From contig DIKQ01000005.1 in NCBI GenBank assembly GCA_002424605.1, positions 552,401-616,400 of the forward strand: 64,000 nt of DNA, in the 5' to 3' direction. A model generated the notes under the pieces. The model did no database searches. It saw only the letters and a list, made by a program, of their open reading frames with translations, and had not been told where the DNA came from. The position numbers were made by a program, and so were the translations under genes. Shown here piece after piece: positions 24,558-34,096 of the stretch (position 1 is its first letter; every line of letters begins with the position of its first letter). Origin of the DNA: Cloacimonetes bacterium UBA5614 (GTDB lineage: Bacteria > Cloacimonadota > Cloacimonadia > Cloacimonadales > Cloacimonadaceae).

Positions 24558-27500
24558 TTATTTCAACAGCAGCATCTTTTGGGTGCGGCTTTCGCCGGAA
24601 GCATTGAGACGATAATAGTAAATACCGCTGGAACAGGGATTGCCCCGGTCGTCATTTCCATCCCAGACCAATGTGTGCCTGCCTTTATCCAGCCAACCTT
24701 TTTGCAGGGTTTTTACTTTCTGACCTTTGAGGTTGTAGATGCTAAGCGTGGCATCGGATGGCTTCTTCAGCGAGAAACCTATGCTGGTGAGGGGATTGAA
24801 AGGATTAGGGTAATTCTGCTCCAGCACCAGTCCGGAAAACGGGATGAGGTCATCGCTATCTAATCCTACTGGGCTGCTGAATTTCTGTGCATTAATCATA
24901 TATGTGGCAGGATAAGTGTCTTCGCACCTGCCGTCCTGGCTGCTATACATATCGGTTTCCTGCCAAACGGCATATGCCTCGTTATTTGTCACAATAATCT
25001 TGTGAGAGTATGTCTCGTCATACCCGTCAGTAAAAGTAATTGCTTCATAAGCCATTGTGCCATCAGGGTTGATATACCTGTACATCAGCCCTTTACTATC
25101 CTGATGCCAGTCATAATGCTGCCTGTAAAAAATTGCCAGCATGCCCCCATTCGGGAACAGGGCTAATGCGGGCTCATCATAGTCATAGACGGTATCCATG
25201 GGAGCTATATCTACTCCGTTTTCACCCCATAAGGGCTGTCCAGATAAATCATACTTTTGCATTTTAATGCTGCAATTGTCAGGATTTGTCTCTTCTATTT
25301 GCCGCCAAATCAAAGTGATGCCATTATGGTAAGCCAGCCGAACATCTTGTTGCTCAAATGCAGTTGGAAACATTTCTACTCCCTCTGGATTCCACAGCAG
25401 GTCTCCGGAAGGCGAAATCAACTGGCCGTATATGCTGGCAATAAAATCTATCCGATAATCAATCCATACCACTGCCAGCCCGGCATCCGTAAGTACCGCC
25501 TGAGAATTATATTGAATGTTGTCCCAATTCTGATAATCGGAAAGAGCGATACCTGATTCAGGCCAGCCGACAGCCGTACTTCCGTCAGGATTTATTCTCT
25601 TTGCAAAAACCGTCCTTTCGCCATAATGATCAGAGTTTAGATTTGTTTTTTCCCAGATGTAATAATCTTCTACTATCGACGATGGCCTTGCTTCAAACAT
25701 GGGGTCGCCTTGCCCGTAATCAGAAATCAGCACGCCATCAGAATCCCACGCAATCTGGTTGCCCTGGATTTTCTGTCCGTATAGATGCATAAGCTGCTGG
25801 TTATAAGGGGGTGACAGAGTTACTAATTTACTGTAGGCGATGTGAAAAGCATTTTGATAATAGCTCAGGACTAAGTTATTAAGTATGAATTGAGACGCTT
25901 CAGCGATAAGCATGCCTTCATCTCCCCATAAGCGGTTACCGATTGAGTCAAACTTCTGCCCTTTGATGCTCTCATCGCCTTCTTTCCAGATGACCACAAC
26001 TGAGCCGTCCGGCGCAGTTGCAGCAGCAGGATAGTATTGCCCATCAACAGTTGATAGGGTGACTGGTTTTCCATTTGTCTCAAAAGCTGCTGAGCCATCA
26101 GCGTTGACATACTGGATGTAGATTCTGTTTCCGGAAAGATTAAATCTGCTATCCTCCCAGACAACTGCGACTCCGTTTTGGCGTGGCACTACTATATCGG
26201 GACGGGAATAGGTTTCTATGCCCTGGTTCAGAAGATTGCCACCTGGAGTCAGTAGCGGCATTCCTGCCTGATTCAATACCTGGCAGAACAGACCCGCACA
26301 GCCCGGTCGGGCATCATCCCATAGTAAGTAAAACTTGTCTCCGGAGAAACGGGGCAATGGATTGCTATAAGGCCTCTGAATAGTAGTAACATAAACTCCA
26401 TCTGCAGGCCAGATGAGAATCCCGGAGGAATTTATGTACTGGGAATATAACTGATATATGTTTGATGTCTCGGCTCTGCCATCCACCCAGATAATATTAA
26501 CACTGCCAGAGTTATCCGAAGTAATCCTAAAATTAGTCTGCTCTCCATCGGCAGTGCAGATTTGCAGCCCGTCCGGATTCCAAAGCAGGTTTCCGGAAAG
26601 GTCCAGTTTCTGCGTATATATTTTTTGTGTGAAACCGTCTTTCCAAGCTATTATCACATTGTTGCCTGCGGAGACAATCCGGTGGTTTTGTGGTGCAGAA
26701 TAGGGCGTAACGGAACTGCTTCCCTGCCTTACAACGATGGGGCTTCCCCAGACCAGGCTTCCTGTCAGGCTGACTCTTTGAGCTTTGATTGATGCGTCTG
26801 TGTAATTATTGTTCCACGTAGCAATTACTGAATCGTCCAACCGTTGCGACAAGTTGATATCATAATTTGTGTATCCATAAAAAGTCTCCAGAATCTGAGT
26901 TAACATCAACGAACCGTTGGATTGTATTCTTTTTATGCAAACGGCGCTTTGGGCAGAGTACTGAATGGCATAAAGCAGAAACATACCGCCGCTGCCGTCT
27001 GAAGTTGCTGTAAAATTATAGATGCTGCCGTTATAGTCGCCAAAAGGAATGCCGTTCACAGCCCATTGTATAACTCCGCTGCCGTTTATCCGCTGAGCAT
27101 AGATACCCCTAACATTTGTTCTAACGTCCTCCCAGACTACAAAAGCACCACCTCCTAAATCCGCTGCCACTTCATATTCATAATAATCCTGGTCATGCAT
27201 ACAGACCATTACACCTTCACTCTGCCAGTAAAGCACTCCATTGTTAGTTATTTTCTGGGCTTTAATCCTGTTGTCTGCATACCCCCTATGCTCGGTGTAA
27301 ACTATAATAAAGTTCCCGTCTGAGCTCCTGGTGATAACCGGATTGATTTCATACCATTCATTTCCTGCCACAAGCAGAGGCTGGTTCCAGACAGCGTTTC
27401 CACTAGAGTCAAGCTTTTGAGCATAGATATCCCGGCTCCCGCGATGGCTGTCCGACCACACGTATATTACTCCGCCATCATTAGTAACAGCTGAGCAGCG

Positions 27501-27614
27501 GTTCCACATGATATTGTCCCCGCGCAGAACCGGAGTGGGTGTATCCCAGACCGGAGCAGCGGAAAGTGACGCAAACAGGCAAAGGCAAATCAATGATAGT
27601 AATTTCTGCTTCAT
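24558..27614 (-). CDS. Large secreted WxDxR-repeat protein with FlgD-like sorting domain
   Basis: 1018 residues. A signal peptide (1-19) is followed by some fifteen imperfect repeats of about 45-60 residues with the pattern xxxWxDxR..G..xIYxQxxxxxGxxxW...G, for example WSDSHRGSRDIYAQKLDSSG and WEDVRTNVRGIYAQRINGSG. This spacing suggests blades of one or two beta-propellers. The last 85 residues are the sorting domain (LEQNYPNPFNPLTSIGFSL, then IYNLKGQKVKTL, then GIYYYRLNASG and the end KMLLLK). CAGGAG lies before the ATG. It is likely an exported surface or extracellular protein of unknown ligand; no catalytic motif is visible. Confidence 0.87.
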   Translation of the reverse strand: MKQKLLSLICLCLFASLSAAPVWDTPTPVLRGDNIMWNRCSAVTNDGGVIYVWSDSHRGSRDIYAQKLDSSGNAVWNQPLLVAGNEWYEINPVITRSSDGNFIIVYTEHRGYADNRIKAQKITNNGVLYWQSEGVMVCMHDQDYYEYEVAADLGGGAFVVWEDVRTNVRGIYAQRINGSGVIQWAVNGIPFGDYNGSIYNFTATSDGSGGMFLLYAIQYSAQSAVCIKRIQSNGSLMLTQILETFYGYTNYDINLSQRLDDSVIATWNNNYTDASIKAQRVSLTGSLVWGSPIVVRQGSSSVTPYSAPQNHRIVSAGNNVIIAWKDGFTQKIYTQKLDLSGNLLWNPDGLQICTADGEQTNFRITSDNSGSVNIIWVDGRAETSNIYQLYSQYINSSGILIWPADGVYVTTIQRPYSNPLPRFSGDKFYLLWDDARPGCAGLFCQVLNQAGMPLLTPGGNLLNQGIETYSRPDIVVPRQNGVAVVWEDSRFNLSGNRIYIQYVNADGSAAFETNGKPVTLSTVDGQYYPAAATAPDGSVVVIWKEGDESIKGQKFDSIGNRLWGDEGMLIAEASQFILNNLVLSYYQNAFHIAYSKLVTLSPPYNQQLMHLYGQKIQGNQIAWDSDGVLISDYGQGDPMFEARPSSIVEDYYIWEKTNLNSDHYGERTVFAKRINPDGSTAVGWPESGIALSDYQNWDNIQYNSQAVLTDAGLAVVWIDYRIDFIASIYGQLISPSGDLLWNPEGVEMFPTAFEQQDVRLAYHNGITLIWRQIEETNPDNCSIKMQKYDLSGQPLWGENGVDIAPMDTVYDYDEPALALFPNGGMLAIFYRQHYDWHQDSKGLMYRYINPDGTMAYEAITFTDGYDETYSHKIIVTNNEAYAVWQETDMYSSQDGRCEDTYPATYMINAQKFSSPVGLDSDDLIPFSGLVLEQNYPNPFNPLTSIGFSLKKPSDATLSIYNLKGQKVKTLQKGWLDKGRHTLVWDGNDDRGNPCSSGIYYYRLNASGESRTQKMLLLK

Positions 27615-27720
27615 GATATTCTCCTGACTTTTTAAAAAGGTTATTTCCCAAATTCAGTCATGCATAAACTGAAGCCAATAAATATCTATAACATGTTCTT
27701 TTGTGATTGTGCTGAATTAG

Positions 27721-27759
27721 ACAAATATAAAGCACAAAGCGTTCCGCTTTTATATTTAT
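27721..27759. repeat. AT-rich hairpin between divergent genes
   Basis: AAATATAAAGC (27723-27733) pairs with GCTTTTATATTT (27746-27757) with one bulged base. It lies upstream of both the minus-strand secreted protein and the plus-strand ABC gene, so it is not a simple terminator. No B12-box or other riboswitch core was seen in this 232-bp gap. Confidence 0.45.
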
Positions 27760-27801
27760 CTGCAACATTCCATCCCCCGTAACTTTCACTCCCTTTTTAG
27801 G

Positions 27802-27828
27802 TTGACATCCCACCCCTGATTCTAAAAT
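27802..27828 (+). promoter_or_regulatory. Probable promoter of the ABC ATPase-TonB receptor operon
   Basis: TTGACA at 27802-27807 is followed after 15 bp by TAAAAT (27823-27828). The start codon is about 20 bp further. Confidence 0.5.
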
Positions 27829-27846
27829 CGGCTTTGGAGAATGCCA

Positions 27847-28632
27847 ATGATAAAACTGCACAATGTGACCGCCGGATACGACAGGAATGACGTCCTGAAA
27901 GGGATTACGCTCAGTATTGAACAAGGGGATTTCACCGCCATCCTGGGTCCCAACGGTGCAGGCAAATCCACCCTGCTTTATACACTTATCGGCTATCTGA
28001 CTCTGCGCAGCGGTGATATCATTATCAGAAACAAACCCCAGGCAAGCTGGCACAAAAAGGAACTGGCAAGAGTAATTGCCCTTATCCCGCAGGAAACAGT
28101 GCTCCCCTTTGACTACACAGTGGAGGAGATGGTGCTGATGGGGCGATATCCCTGGCTGGAACTGATGCAGAACTGGTCATCCCGCGACAGGGACATTGTG
28201 GAGGAGGTCCTGGACAAGCTGGAACTGCAGACCCTGAAAGACCGCTATTACTCTCAGCTGAGTGGCGGAGAGAAACAGCGCGTCCTGCTGGCAAGGGCTT
28301 TGGCTCAGCAGACAGAGGTTATCCTGCTGGATGAATCCCTCTCCCAGCTTGACATCAACCACCAGATAGAGATGATGCAGCTGCTGAGCGACATCAACCG
28401 CAAGGATGGAAAAACCATTATCCTGATATCCCACCACCTGAATCTGGCTGCCAATGTTTCCTCCCGGCTGGTGTTCCTGAAAGACGGCAGACTCATTGCC
28501 AACGGCTCTCCGGAGCAGGTGCTTACCCAATCCTCCCTCAAACAGCTGTTTGACACAGAACTTACATTACAGATTAACCCCCTCTCCAACCGCCCCAACC
28601 TCATATTCCCCGGCATCAGCCCTTCCCGGTGA
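27847..28632 (+). CDS. ABC transporter ATPase, iron-siderophore/B12/haem importer family
   Basis: 261 residues from the ATG at 27847, which has TTGGAG at good spacing; an ATG at 27841 is too close to it. Walker A GPNGAGKST, the Q-loop LIPQET, signature LSGGEKQRVLLARAL, Walker B VILLDES and the switch His (ISHH) are all intact. The overall pattern fits the FecE/BtuD/HmuV group that imports metal chelates or corrinoids. The gene overlaps the TonB-dependent receptor by 4 bp (GTGA), supporting a shared substrate. No permease or binding protein gene is present next to it; they must lie elsewhere if the system works. Confidence 0.92.
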   Translation: MIKLHNVTAGYDRNDVLKGITLSIEQGDFTAILGPNGAGKSTLLYTLIGYLTLRSGDIIIRNKPQASWHKKELARVIALIPQETVLPFDYTVEEMVLMGRYPWLELMQNWSSRDRDIVEEVLDKLELQTLKDRYYSQLSGGEKQRVLLARALAQQTEVILLDESLSQLDINHQIEMMQLLSDINRKDGKTIILISHHLNLAANVSSRLVFLKDGRLIANGSPEQVLTQSSLKQLFDTELTLQINPLSNRPNLIFPGISPSR

Positions 28633-30770
28633 AAAGACGCCTTACTTTTCCGTTGGGAAGTTTCGTTCTCCTGTTCTTTTTTCTTATTCAGGCAAGCTTT
28701 GTCTCCGCCATGCAGGTTTCTGCCAGGATTCAGGACCCTTCCGGCAAACCCTTGGAAGGCGTCACTGTTTCCGACGGCAGGCAAGCGGTCTTTACAGGAG
28801 CGGACGGCAGCTTTGGATTGAACACATCCTCAGATTCATTAATCGTTACCAGGCTGGGCTATGAACGGCGGACTCTCCTGACCGTAAACCTGCCTCCCAT
28901 AATCACTTTAGTTAAAAGGCCCATCACGCTTGGCACTGTCAGGGTCATCGAACGCTATGAAACTCCCTACAGCACTGCTCTGGACAAATCTGTCATAGAC
29001 ACCGATGCTGACAGGCATGGCTCTTCCTCCTCCGATATCCTGCTCCGGGAAAGCGCTTTTCACAGTTCAGAAACCCGTTTGGCAGGGGAAAACCAAACCC
29101 TTTCTCTGCTGGGCAATCTCAGCCGCCACACTTTGTTCATGCTGGACAACGTTCCTCTCAATCCTCACGGAGAAGCGTTTGACATCTCTACCCTGCCCCT
29201 CAGCGGGATTAAACGGATTGAAATCGTCAAAGGCAACGCCTCACTATACGGCGGAGCTTCCGCTGTGGGAGGCATAGTCTATCTATTTACCGATAATGTG
29301 AAAACTGCTCATCCTTTGGAACTGGAGCAGGAAACATCCTTTGGCTCTTTCGGGCAGTTTACGGCTTCCCTTGCCTACGGACAGCAGTCCCAGGCTTTCG
29401 CATACAGGGTTTCAGTCAGCCGCCAGGCTGCAGATAACGACTTTTCCTTCCAGCCTCCGGACTGGTGGGAGGAAAGCGGAACCCTCACCCGTCGCAACAA
29501 CCGCAAACAGCAGCAAAATATCGCGCTGCAGCTTTCCACTAACCTGCATAACCTGCATCTGCGCTACAGGATTGATTCAGACCGGATTTACCGTCAGTTG
29601 CCCGGACCCTACAACTTTGCCGATATCTACCAAAACGCTTACCTGACCGGGCTCAACCTGCGCCAAAACCTCTCTCTCGGCTGGCAGAAACATTCCTTCA
29701 AGGACAACCTCATCCTCTGGCTTACAAGGGACGGCACCGAATACACAAACACCCGCGCTCCCAACCCCGTTTACTCGTCCCACTACAGACAGCGCCACCA
29801 CAGCGCAGGGATGAAGAACCAGGCGGAATACGGCTTTGGCTGGTTAATAGCCGGATTGGGCATGGAAGCCACGCACCAGACCTATGAACTGGACAACCTG
29901 CTTTACCCGCACCTGTCCATCCCTGAGACCTCCCGAAACCAAACCGCAGCTTCGTTCAAACTACTGGCTGATGAGGGTTTTCCGCTGGAAAACAACACCC
30001 TGCAGGCAGGGGTGCGTCTGGATAAAGTGACGGATTTTGGAACCTACTTTTCCTGGCGGGTAGAGGATGTTTACCGGTATTACGGACTTGTGGACCTGAC
30101 CGGCGGAATTGCCTATGGAAGCGGCTTTAGCTTGCCGTCGTTCTATGACCTCTATTGGAAAGGCGATTCCCAGTCCCTGGGCAATCCCGACCTGGAACCG
30201 GAGACCTCCCTGGGCGGAAGCGTCTGGCTGAGTGCAGAATATGCGGGAAATTCAATCAAGGCAGCATATTATCAGAGCAGGGTGGAAAAGCTTATCCAGT
30301 GGCGGCAGACATATCTGTTTGGCACGCAGTGGAAACCGCTGAATATCGGTAAAGCCGAGCTTACCAATTGGGAATTCAGCTTTCGTTCCCAGCCCCTGAG
30401 CTGGCTCGGGCTGAGCAGTTCGCTGACGCTGACCGATGCCGTGGACGCCAATCTGAACAAAAAGCTTACCTACACACCCGAAACAAAATGGGTGACCGAA
30501 CTCGCCCTGTCTTATGCCGGATTCAGCTTTGCCCTTAGCCAGGACTACACAGGCAGGCAATGGAAAACACCCGACAACCTGATAGACCCCCTGCCGGAGT
30601 TTTTCCTCTACGGGTTGGCAGCGGGATACGGCCTGTCCTGGAAAGGCCTGGATGCTGGTCTCAGCTTCCGCCTGAACAATTTGTTTGACAGGCAGTATGA
30701 GATTTATGATTATGTTCCGCAGCCGGGCAGAAACTGGCTGGGCGGAATCGTCCTGAAATATAAGATGTGA
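28629..30770 (+). CDS. TonB-dependent outer-membrane receptor
   Basis: 713 residues with a GTG start overlapping the ABC gene stop (GTGA). A signal peptide (about 1-26) is followed by a carboxypeptidase-regulatory-like domain (about 28-98), a plug domain with SLLGNLSRHTLFMLDNVPLN and IKRIEIVKGNASLYGGASAVGG, and a 22-strand-type barrel that ends GRNWLGGIVLKYKM with an aromatic near the C terminus. The plug is close to the BtuB/siderophore receptor group. It probably takes up the same compound as the adjacent ATPase: a metal chelate, haem or a corrinoid. The nearby MutL-like gene makes cobalamin a reasonable guess but not a demonstrated one. Confidence 0.92.
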   Translation: MKRRLTFPLGSFVLLFFFLIQASFVSAMQVSARIQDPSGKPLEGVTVSDGRQAVFTGADGSFGLNTSSDSLIVTRLGYERRTLLTVNLPPIITLVKRPITLGTVRVIERYETPYSTALDKSVIDTDADRHGSSSSDILLRESAFHSSETRLAGENQTLSLLGNLSRHTLFMLDNVPLNPHGEAFDISTLPLSGIKRIEIVKGNASLYGGASAVGGIVYLFTDNVKTAHPLELEQETSFGSFGQFTASLAYGQQSQAFAYRVSVSRQAADNDFSFQPPDWWEESGTLTRRNNRKQQQNIALQLSTNLHNLHLRYRIDSDRIYRQLPGPYNFADIYQNAYLTGLNLRQNLSLGWQKHSFKDNLILWLTRDGTEYTNTRAPNPVYSSHYRQRHHSAGMKNQAEYGFGWLIAGLGMEATHQTYELDNLLYPHLSIPETSRNQTAASFKLLADEGFPLENNTLQAGVRLDKVTDFGTYFSWRVEDVYRYYGLVDLTGGIAYGSGFSLPSFYDLYWKGDSQSLGNPDLEPETSLGGSVWLSAEYAGNSIKAAYYQSRVEKLIQWRQTYLFGTQWKPLNIGKAELTNWEFSFRSQPLSWLGLSSSLTLTDAVDANLNKKLTYTPETKWVTELALSYAGFSFALSQDYTGRQWKTPDNLIDPLPEFFLYGLAAGYGLSWKGLDAGLSFRLNNLFDRQYEIYDYVPQPGRNWLGGIVLKYKM

Positions 30771-30828
30771 TAATCCCGCAACGGATTATATTTTAATACA
30801 GATACGCAAAACAAACGCGGAGGTCTAT

Positions 30829-31467
30829 ATGAAAAAGAGAATGCAGCTAACCCTGCTGTTGGTCTTATCCCTTGCCTTGCTTATTCTCGCCGGTTGTGAT
30901 AAAGACGGCGACCTCAAGATAATCAACCGCACCGATTACAATGTCTATGCCGGAGTTTCCGGCTCGCTTTACACCATCCCTGCCGATTCCACCCTCAAGC
31001 TGCATATCACCACCGGGCGCCAGACTCCCTTTGACTCCAACGTGGGAAAATATGTGGAAGTCTTTCTGGAAGGCGAGACCTACCAAATCTGGGACGCCTA
31101 TGAAGAGACATACATCCCCAGTACAGAAGTTTGGGTCAACGCCGGCAAGACCACCAGTATCTACCTGGACCCCAACCGTGCCAGCGTCAAAGTCGTCAAC
31201 CAGTCCGGGCAGTATATCAAACGGATTCTTGTGCAGAGAAATACCACCTATTACACCACTACCCAGACCTATGAATTTCCGGATTTGCTCCCCCCCGGAG
31301 GCGTTTGGCACAAGCAGCAGAACCCTGCCACCCCCCAGGCTATGTACTATTACCTGGTCCAGATTGTCTTTGAGAATGATACCATCCTCACTTACGGAGA
31401 CACCCAAAACATTCTCTACAAAGGCGACCAGTTCCTGGTGACCGTTCTGCCCCCTGACAAGCAATAA
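30829..31467 (+). CDS. Lipoprotein of unknown function
   Basis: 212 residues. The signal sequence ends in a lipobox (LLILAGC, Cys at 23), so it is a lipoprotein. The mature part is beta-rich with two similar Ig-like halves (LKIINRTDYNVYAGVSGSLY and VKVVNQSGQYIKRILVQ), suggesting an internal duplication. GCGGAGG lies before the ATG. It follows the TonB receptor by 58 bp and may belong to the same transcript, in which case it could be an accessory surface lipoprotein for uptake; this is inference. Confidence 0.8.
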   Translation: MKKRMQLTLLLVLSLALLILAGCDKDGDLKIINRTDYNVYAGVSGSLYTIPADSTLKLHITTGRQTPFDSNVGKYVEVFLEGETYQIWDAYEETYIPSTEVWVNAGKTTSIYLDPNRASVKVVNQSGQYIKRILVQRNTTYYTTTQTYEFPDLLPPGGVWHKQQNPATPQAMYYYLVQIVFENDTILTYGDTQNILYKGDQFLVTVLPPDKQ

Positions 31468-31514
31468 TCCCCCCAAACCCTCCTGCAGCCGGAAAGACGC
31501 TTTTTTCAGAAGCC

Positions 31515-31622
31515 GTCCCTGCTTCTTCCTCTATGAGATGTCCCGAAGATGCCGCGGTGATGACCGGGTTTTCTTCGGGAGGCTTCGGGACATCTTCGCG
31601 ACATCTCAGCAGGCAGGGAGCG
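31515..31622. repeat. 11-bp-phased palindromic intergenic element, family A copy 3
   Basis: Seven 11-bp units from 31537 to 31613: GATGTCCCGAA, GATGCCGCGGT, GATGACCGGGT, TTTCTTCGGGA, GGCTTCGGGAC, ATCTTCGCGAC, ATCTCAGCAGG. The arms are TCCCTGCTTCTTCC on the left and CAGGCAGGGAGC on the right. It lies between co-directional genes, just upstream of a promoter. Confidence 0.9.
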
Positions 31623-31632
31623 GGTTTTTTTA

Positions 31633-31664
31633 TTGACAGAATAGTGATTGGTAAAAAGCATACA
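31633..31664 (+). promoter_or_regulatory. Possible promoter of the polysaccharide cluster
   Basis: TTGACA at 31633-31638 directly follows the palindromic element. A weak -10 (CATACA at 31659-31664) follows at 20 bp. Confidence 0.4.
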
Positions 31665-31742
31665 TGTTACTCGTGGAATAGTGTAAACGGTTAGAAGATA
31701 TGCAGTTCCATGGGCTGTAACTCAATAGGAGACAGAGGTTTT

Positions 31743-32702
31743 ATGCGAATACTGATTACGGGCGGAGCCGGTTTTATCGGCTCTCATCTGGCTGAACGGC
31801 TGCTCAATGAAGGCCACCAGGTGCATATCATAGACAATCTTTCCACCGGAAAGCTGGAGAACATTGAAACTTTCAAGGACAATCCCAGATTCAGCTACAC
31901 CATCGGCTCCATCCTGAACCGCGAGGTGCTGGAAAAGCTTATCTCCCAATCCGAACAAATCTATCATCTGGCGGCGGCAGTAGGAGTCAAATACATCATT
32001 GAAAACCCCCTGATATCGCTCAAGACCAATATTGCCGGCACGGACAATGTCCTGGAACTGGCAAACAAATACAAATGCAAGGTGCTGATAACCTCCACTT
32101 CGGAAGTGTATGGCAAGAGCGAACAGCTTCCGTTTAATGAATCCGCAGACAGGCTGATGGGTCCCACCCAGATAAGCCGTTGGGGTTATGCCACTTCCAA
32201 GGCTGTGGATGAATTTTACGCTTTGGCTTTTTTCCGCGAGAAAAAACTCCCCGTCGTGATTGCCAGATGCTTCAATACTGTAGGTCCGCGCCAAACGGGA
32301 CAATACGGTATGGTGCTGCCCAAATTCGTCAAAGCCGCCCTGCTGGACCAGCCCATCATAATCTACGGCAGCGGTAAGCAGACCCGCTGTTTTGCAGACG
32401 TCACAGACGTGGTGGACGCTTTTCTGGCCCTTATGGCAGAAAAGAAATGCGAAGGCGAGATTTTTAACGTGGGCACCACAGAAGCAATCTCCATTGAGGA
32501 CCTGGCCAAGATGGTCAGGGAAAAGTGCGGCAGCAAGTCCAAAATCGAGTATATGGCATATGAAGATGCCTTTGAAGAAGGTTTTGAGGATATGATGCAC
32601 CGCATGCCTGACCTGGGCAAAATCAAGGAATATATCGGTTATGAACCCAAAATAAATCTGGACCAAATAATCCAACGGATGATTGAGTATTATGAAAACT
32701 AA
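31743..32702 (+). CDS. NAD-dependent nucleotide-sugar epimerase/dehydratase
   Basis: 319 residues from the ATG preceded by AGAGG. It is an extended short-chain dehydrogenase: the NAD motif GGAGFIGSHLAERLL is at residues 7-21, TSTSEVYG holds the catalytic Ser/Thr, and WGYATSKAVDEFYA holds the Tyr-Lys pair, followed by RCFNTVGPRQ. It resembles UDP-glucuronate decarboxylases and UDP-glucose/GalNAc 4-epimerases; the exact substrate is open. It overlaps the next gene by 11 bp, and the following export and aminotransferase genes place it in surface-sugar synthesis. Confidence 0.9.
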   Translation: MRILITGGAGFIGSHLAERLLNEGHQVHIIDNLSTGKLENIETFKDNPRFSYTIGSILNREVLEKLISQSEQIYHLAAAVGVKYIIENPLISLKTNIAGTDNVLELANKYKCKVLITSTSEVYGKSEQLPFNESADRLMGPTQISRWGYATSKAVDEFYALAFFREKKLPVVIARCFNTVGPRQTGQYGMVLPKFVKAALLDQPIIIYGSGKQTRCFADVTDVVDAFLALMAEKKCEGEIFNVGTTEAISIEDLAKMVREKCGSKSKIEYMAYEDAFEEGFEDMMHRMPDLGKIKEYIGYEPKINLDQIIQRMIEYYEN

Positions 32703-34068
32703 GCAATTGCTTCTGCCGGCAATCCTTTTGCTGGCAATGGTTTCTGCCTGTCTTGCAGTTGAGCTGACCACCCAGAACCTGATACCTGTTTCCGTAAGCG
32801 TTACGGGAGACGTTGCAAAGCCGGGAATCTATACTTTGACCACTATGAGCCGCGTTTCAGAAGCCCTGGAACTGGCTGAGTTGAAAGCAAGCCAGTTATC
32901 AGCCATCCGCCAGCCAATTCCCGAAAAACCTGTTTCCGGGACTTCCATGTTCAGGATTTCTGCTCCGGTTGACACAGCTAAAACTACAGTTTTCGGACAT
33001 AGAAACATAACTCTCACACGGCAGGGACAAAAACAGGTGCTGGACCTGCTCCGTTTCCAGCGTTTGGGCGATATTTCCCAAAACCCCTACCTGAGGGACG
33101 GGGATGTCATTACGGTTAATCCGGTGCAGGCAGTTATCACCCTGCAGGGCAGTGTCCGCAGACCCGGAGATTATGAGTTCAAAGCGGGGGATACGCTCCG
33201 AAACCTGCTCGCTTTCGCACTCGGACCACTCGAAGACGCCGACCTCAGTAAAGTAATGCTGTTCCGCTACCGGGAAAACTTTATCGATTTTGACAAGACA
33301 GAATTGGATATCCATGAGTATTCTGAAAAGGCAGTGGATTATCTCAACAGGGAACTGCATCCCGGAGACAGGATTCTGGTTCCTGCCAATTCCGAATTCC
33401 GCAAAGCGTATAAAGTGCAGGTAACCGGCAAGGTCAAAATGCCGGGGTTGTATTATATAAACGACAATACCACCCTGTATGACCTGATGGTAATGTGCGG
33501 CGGCCCCACCAAAGAGGCTGACCTGAACAATTCCTTTGTTTATAACCGGCTGGTTAGTGAGAACTTTGACCCGGATTTTGACCGCCTCAGCAGATATTCC
33601 TACAATCAGATGACCTGGCTGGAATACAGCTACCTGAGAACCAAGACCCGCCAGCTGAAAGGCAAGTATTCAATTAACCTCGAAAAGTGCTGGGATTCGC
33701 AGGGTAAGGATGCCAATCTTGTGTTGAGGGACGGTGACGAGCTTTTCGTTCCTGAACTCATCAACGGAGTTTGGGTTGCCGGTCAGGTGAGATATCCCGG
33801 TCTGGTGACCTGGGACAAAAACCTGAAGTGGAAAGACTACCTTGAATCTGCCGGAGGTTATGCCAACAACCGCAAGTCACAGGGCACCAGGATAATCCGG
33901 GTTCACTCCGGAAACTGGATCAAGCCTACTGATAAAGTGCAGATAAATCCCGGGGACATTATCTTCGTTCCAGACAAGGAAGAACGCTACCTTTGGGATG
34001 ATATAAAAGACGTTGTTCTGTTCACTTCGCAGATTCTGACCATACTGATAGCCCTGCGGACCTTCTAA
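32692..34068 (+). CDS. SLBB-domain polysaccharide export-type protein
   Basis: 458 residues from the ATG at 32692, inside the end of the epimerase gene; a TTG at 32683 is an alternative. A signal peptide (1-22) is followed by four SLBB units with the pattern VxGxVxxPGxY: VTGDVAKPGIYTL, LQGSVRRPGDYEF, VTGKVKMPGLYYI and VAGQVRYPGLVTW. A C-terminal hydrophobic segment (DVVLFTSQILTILIALRTF) may anchor it. The N-terminal Poly_export (Wza-type) domain is not obvious, so it resembles the SLBB-rich periplasmic exporters rather than Wza itself. Its likely role is a periplasmic or outer-membrane conduit for surface polysaccharide. Confidence 0.85.
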   Translation: MKTKQLLLPAILLLAMVSACLAVELTTQNLIPVSVSVTGDVAKPGIYTLTTMSRVSEALELAELKASQLSAIRQPIPEKPVSGTSMFRISAPVDTAKTTVFGHRNITLTRQGQKQVLDLLRFQRLGDISQNPYLRDGDVITVNPVQAVITLQGSVRRPGDYEFKAGDTLRNLLAFALGPLEDADLSKVMLFRYRENFIDFDKTELDIHEYSEKAVDYLNRELHPGDRILVPANSEFRKAYKVQVTGKVKMPGLYYINDNTTLYDLMVMCGGPTKEADLNNSFVYNRLVSENFDPDFDRLSRYSYNQMTWLEYSYLRTKTRQLKGKYSINLEKCWDSQGKDANLVLRDGDELFVPELINGVWVAGQVRYPGLVTWDKNLKWKDYLESAGGYANNRKSQGTRIIRVHSGNWIKPTDKVQINPGDIIFVPDKEERYLWDDIKDVVLFTSQILTILIALRTF

Positions 34069-34096
34069 ACAGCTAATAATTATTTCAGGAGTATAG

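Noticed and set aside
27615..27846. Possible cobalamin riboswitch before the TonB/ABC operon
   Set aside because: No B12-box core could be found; only an AT-rich hairpin is present.
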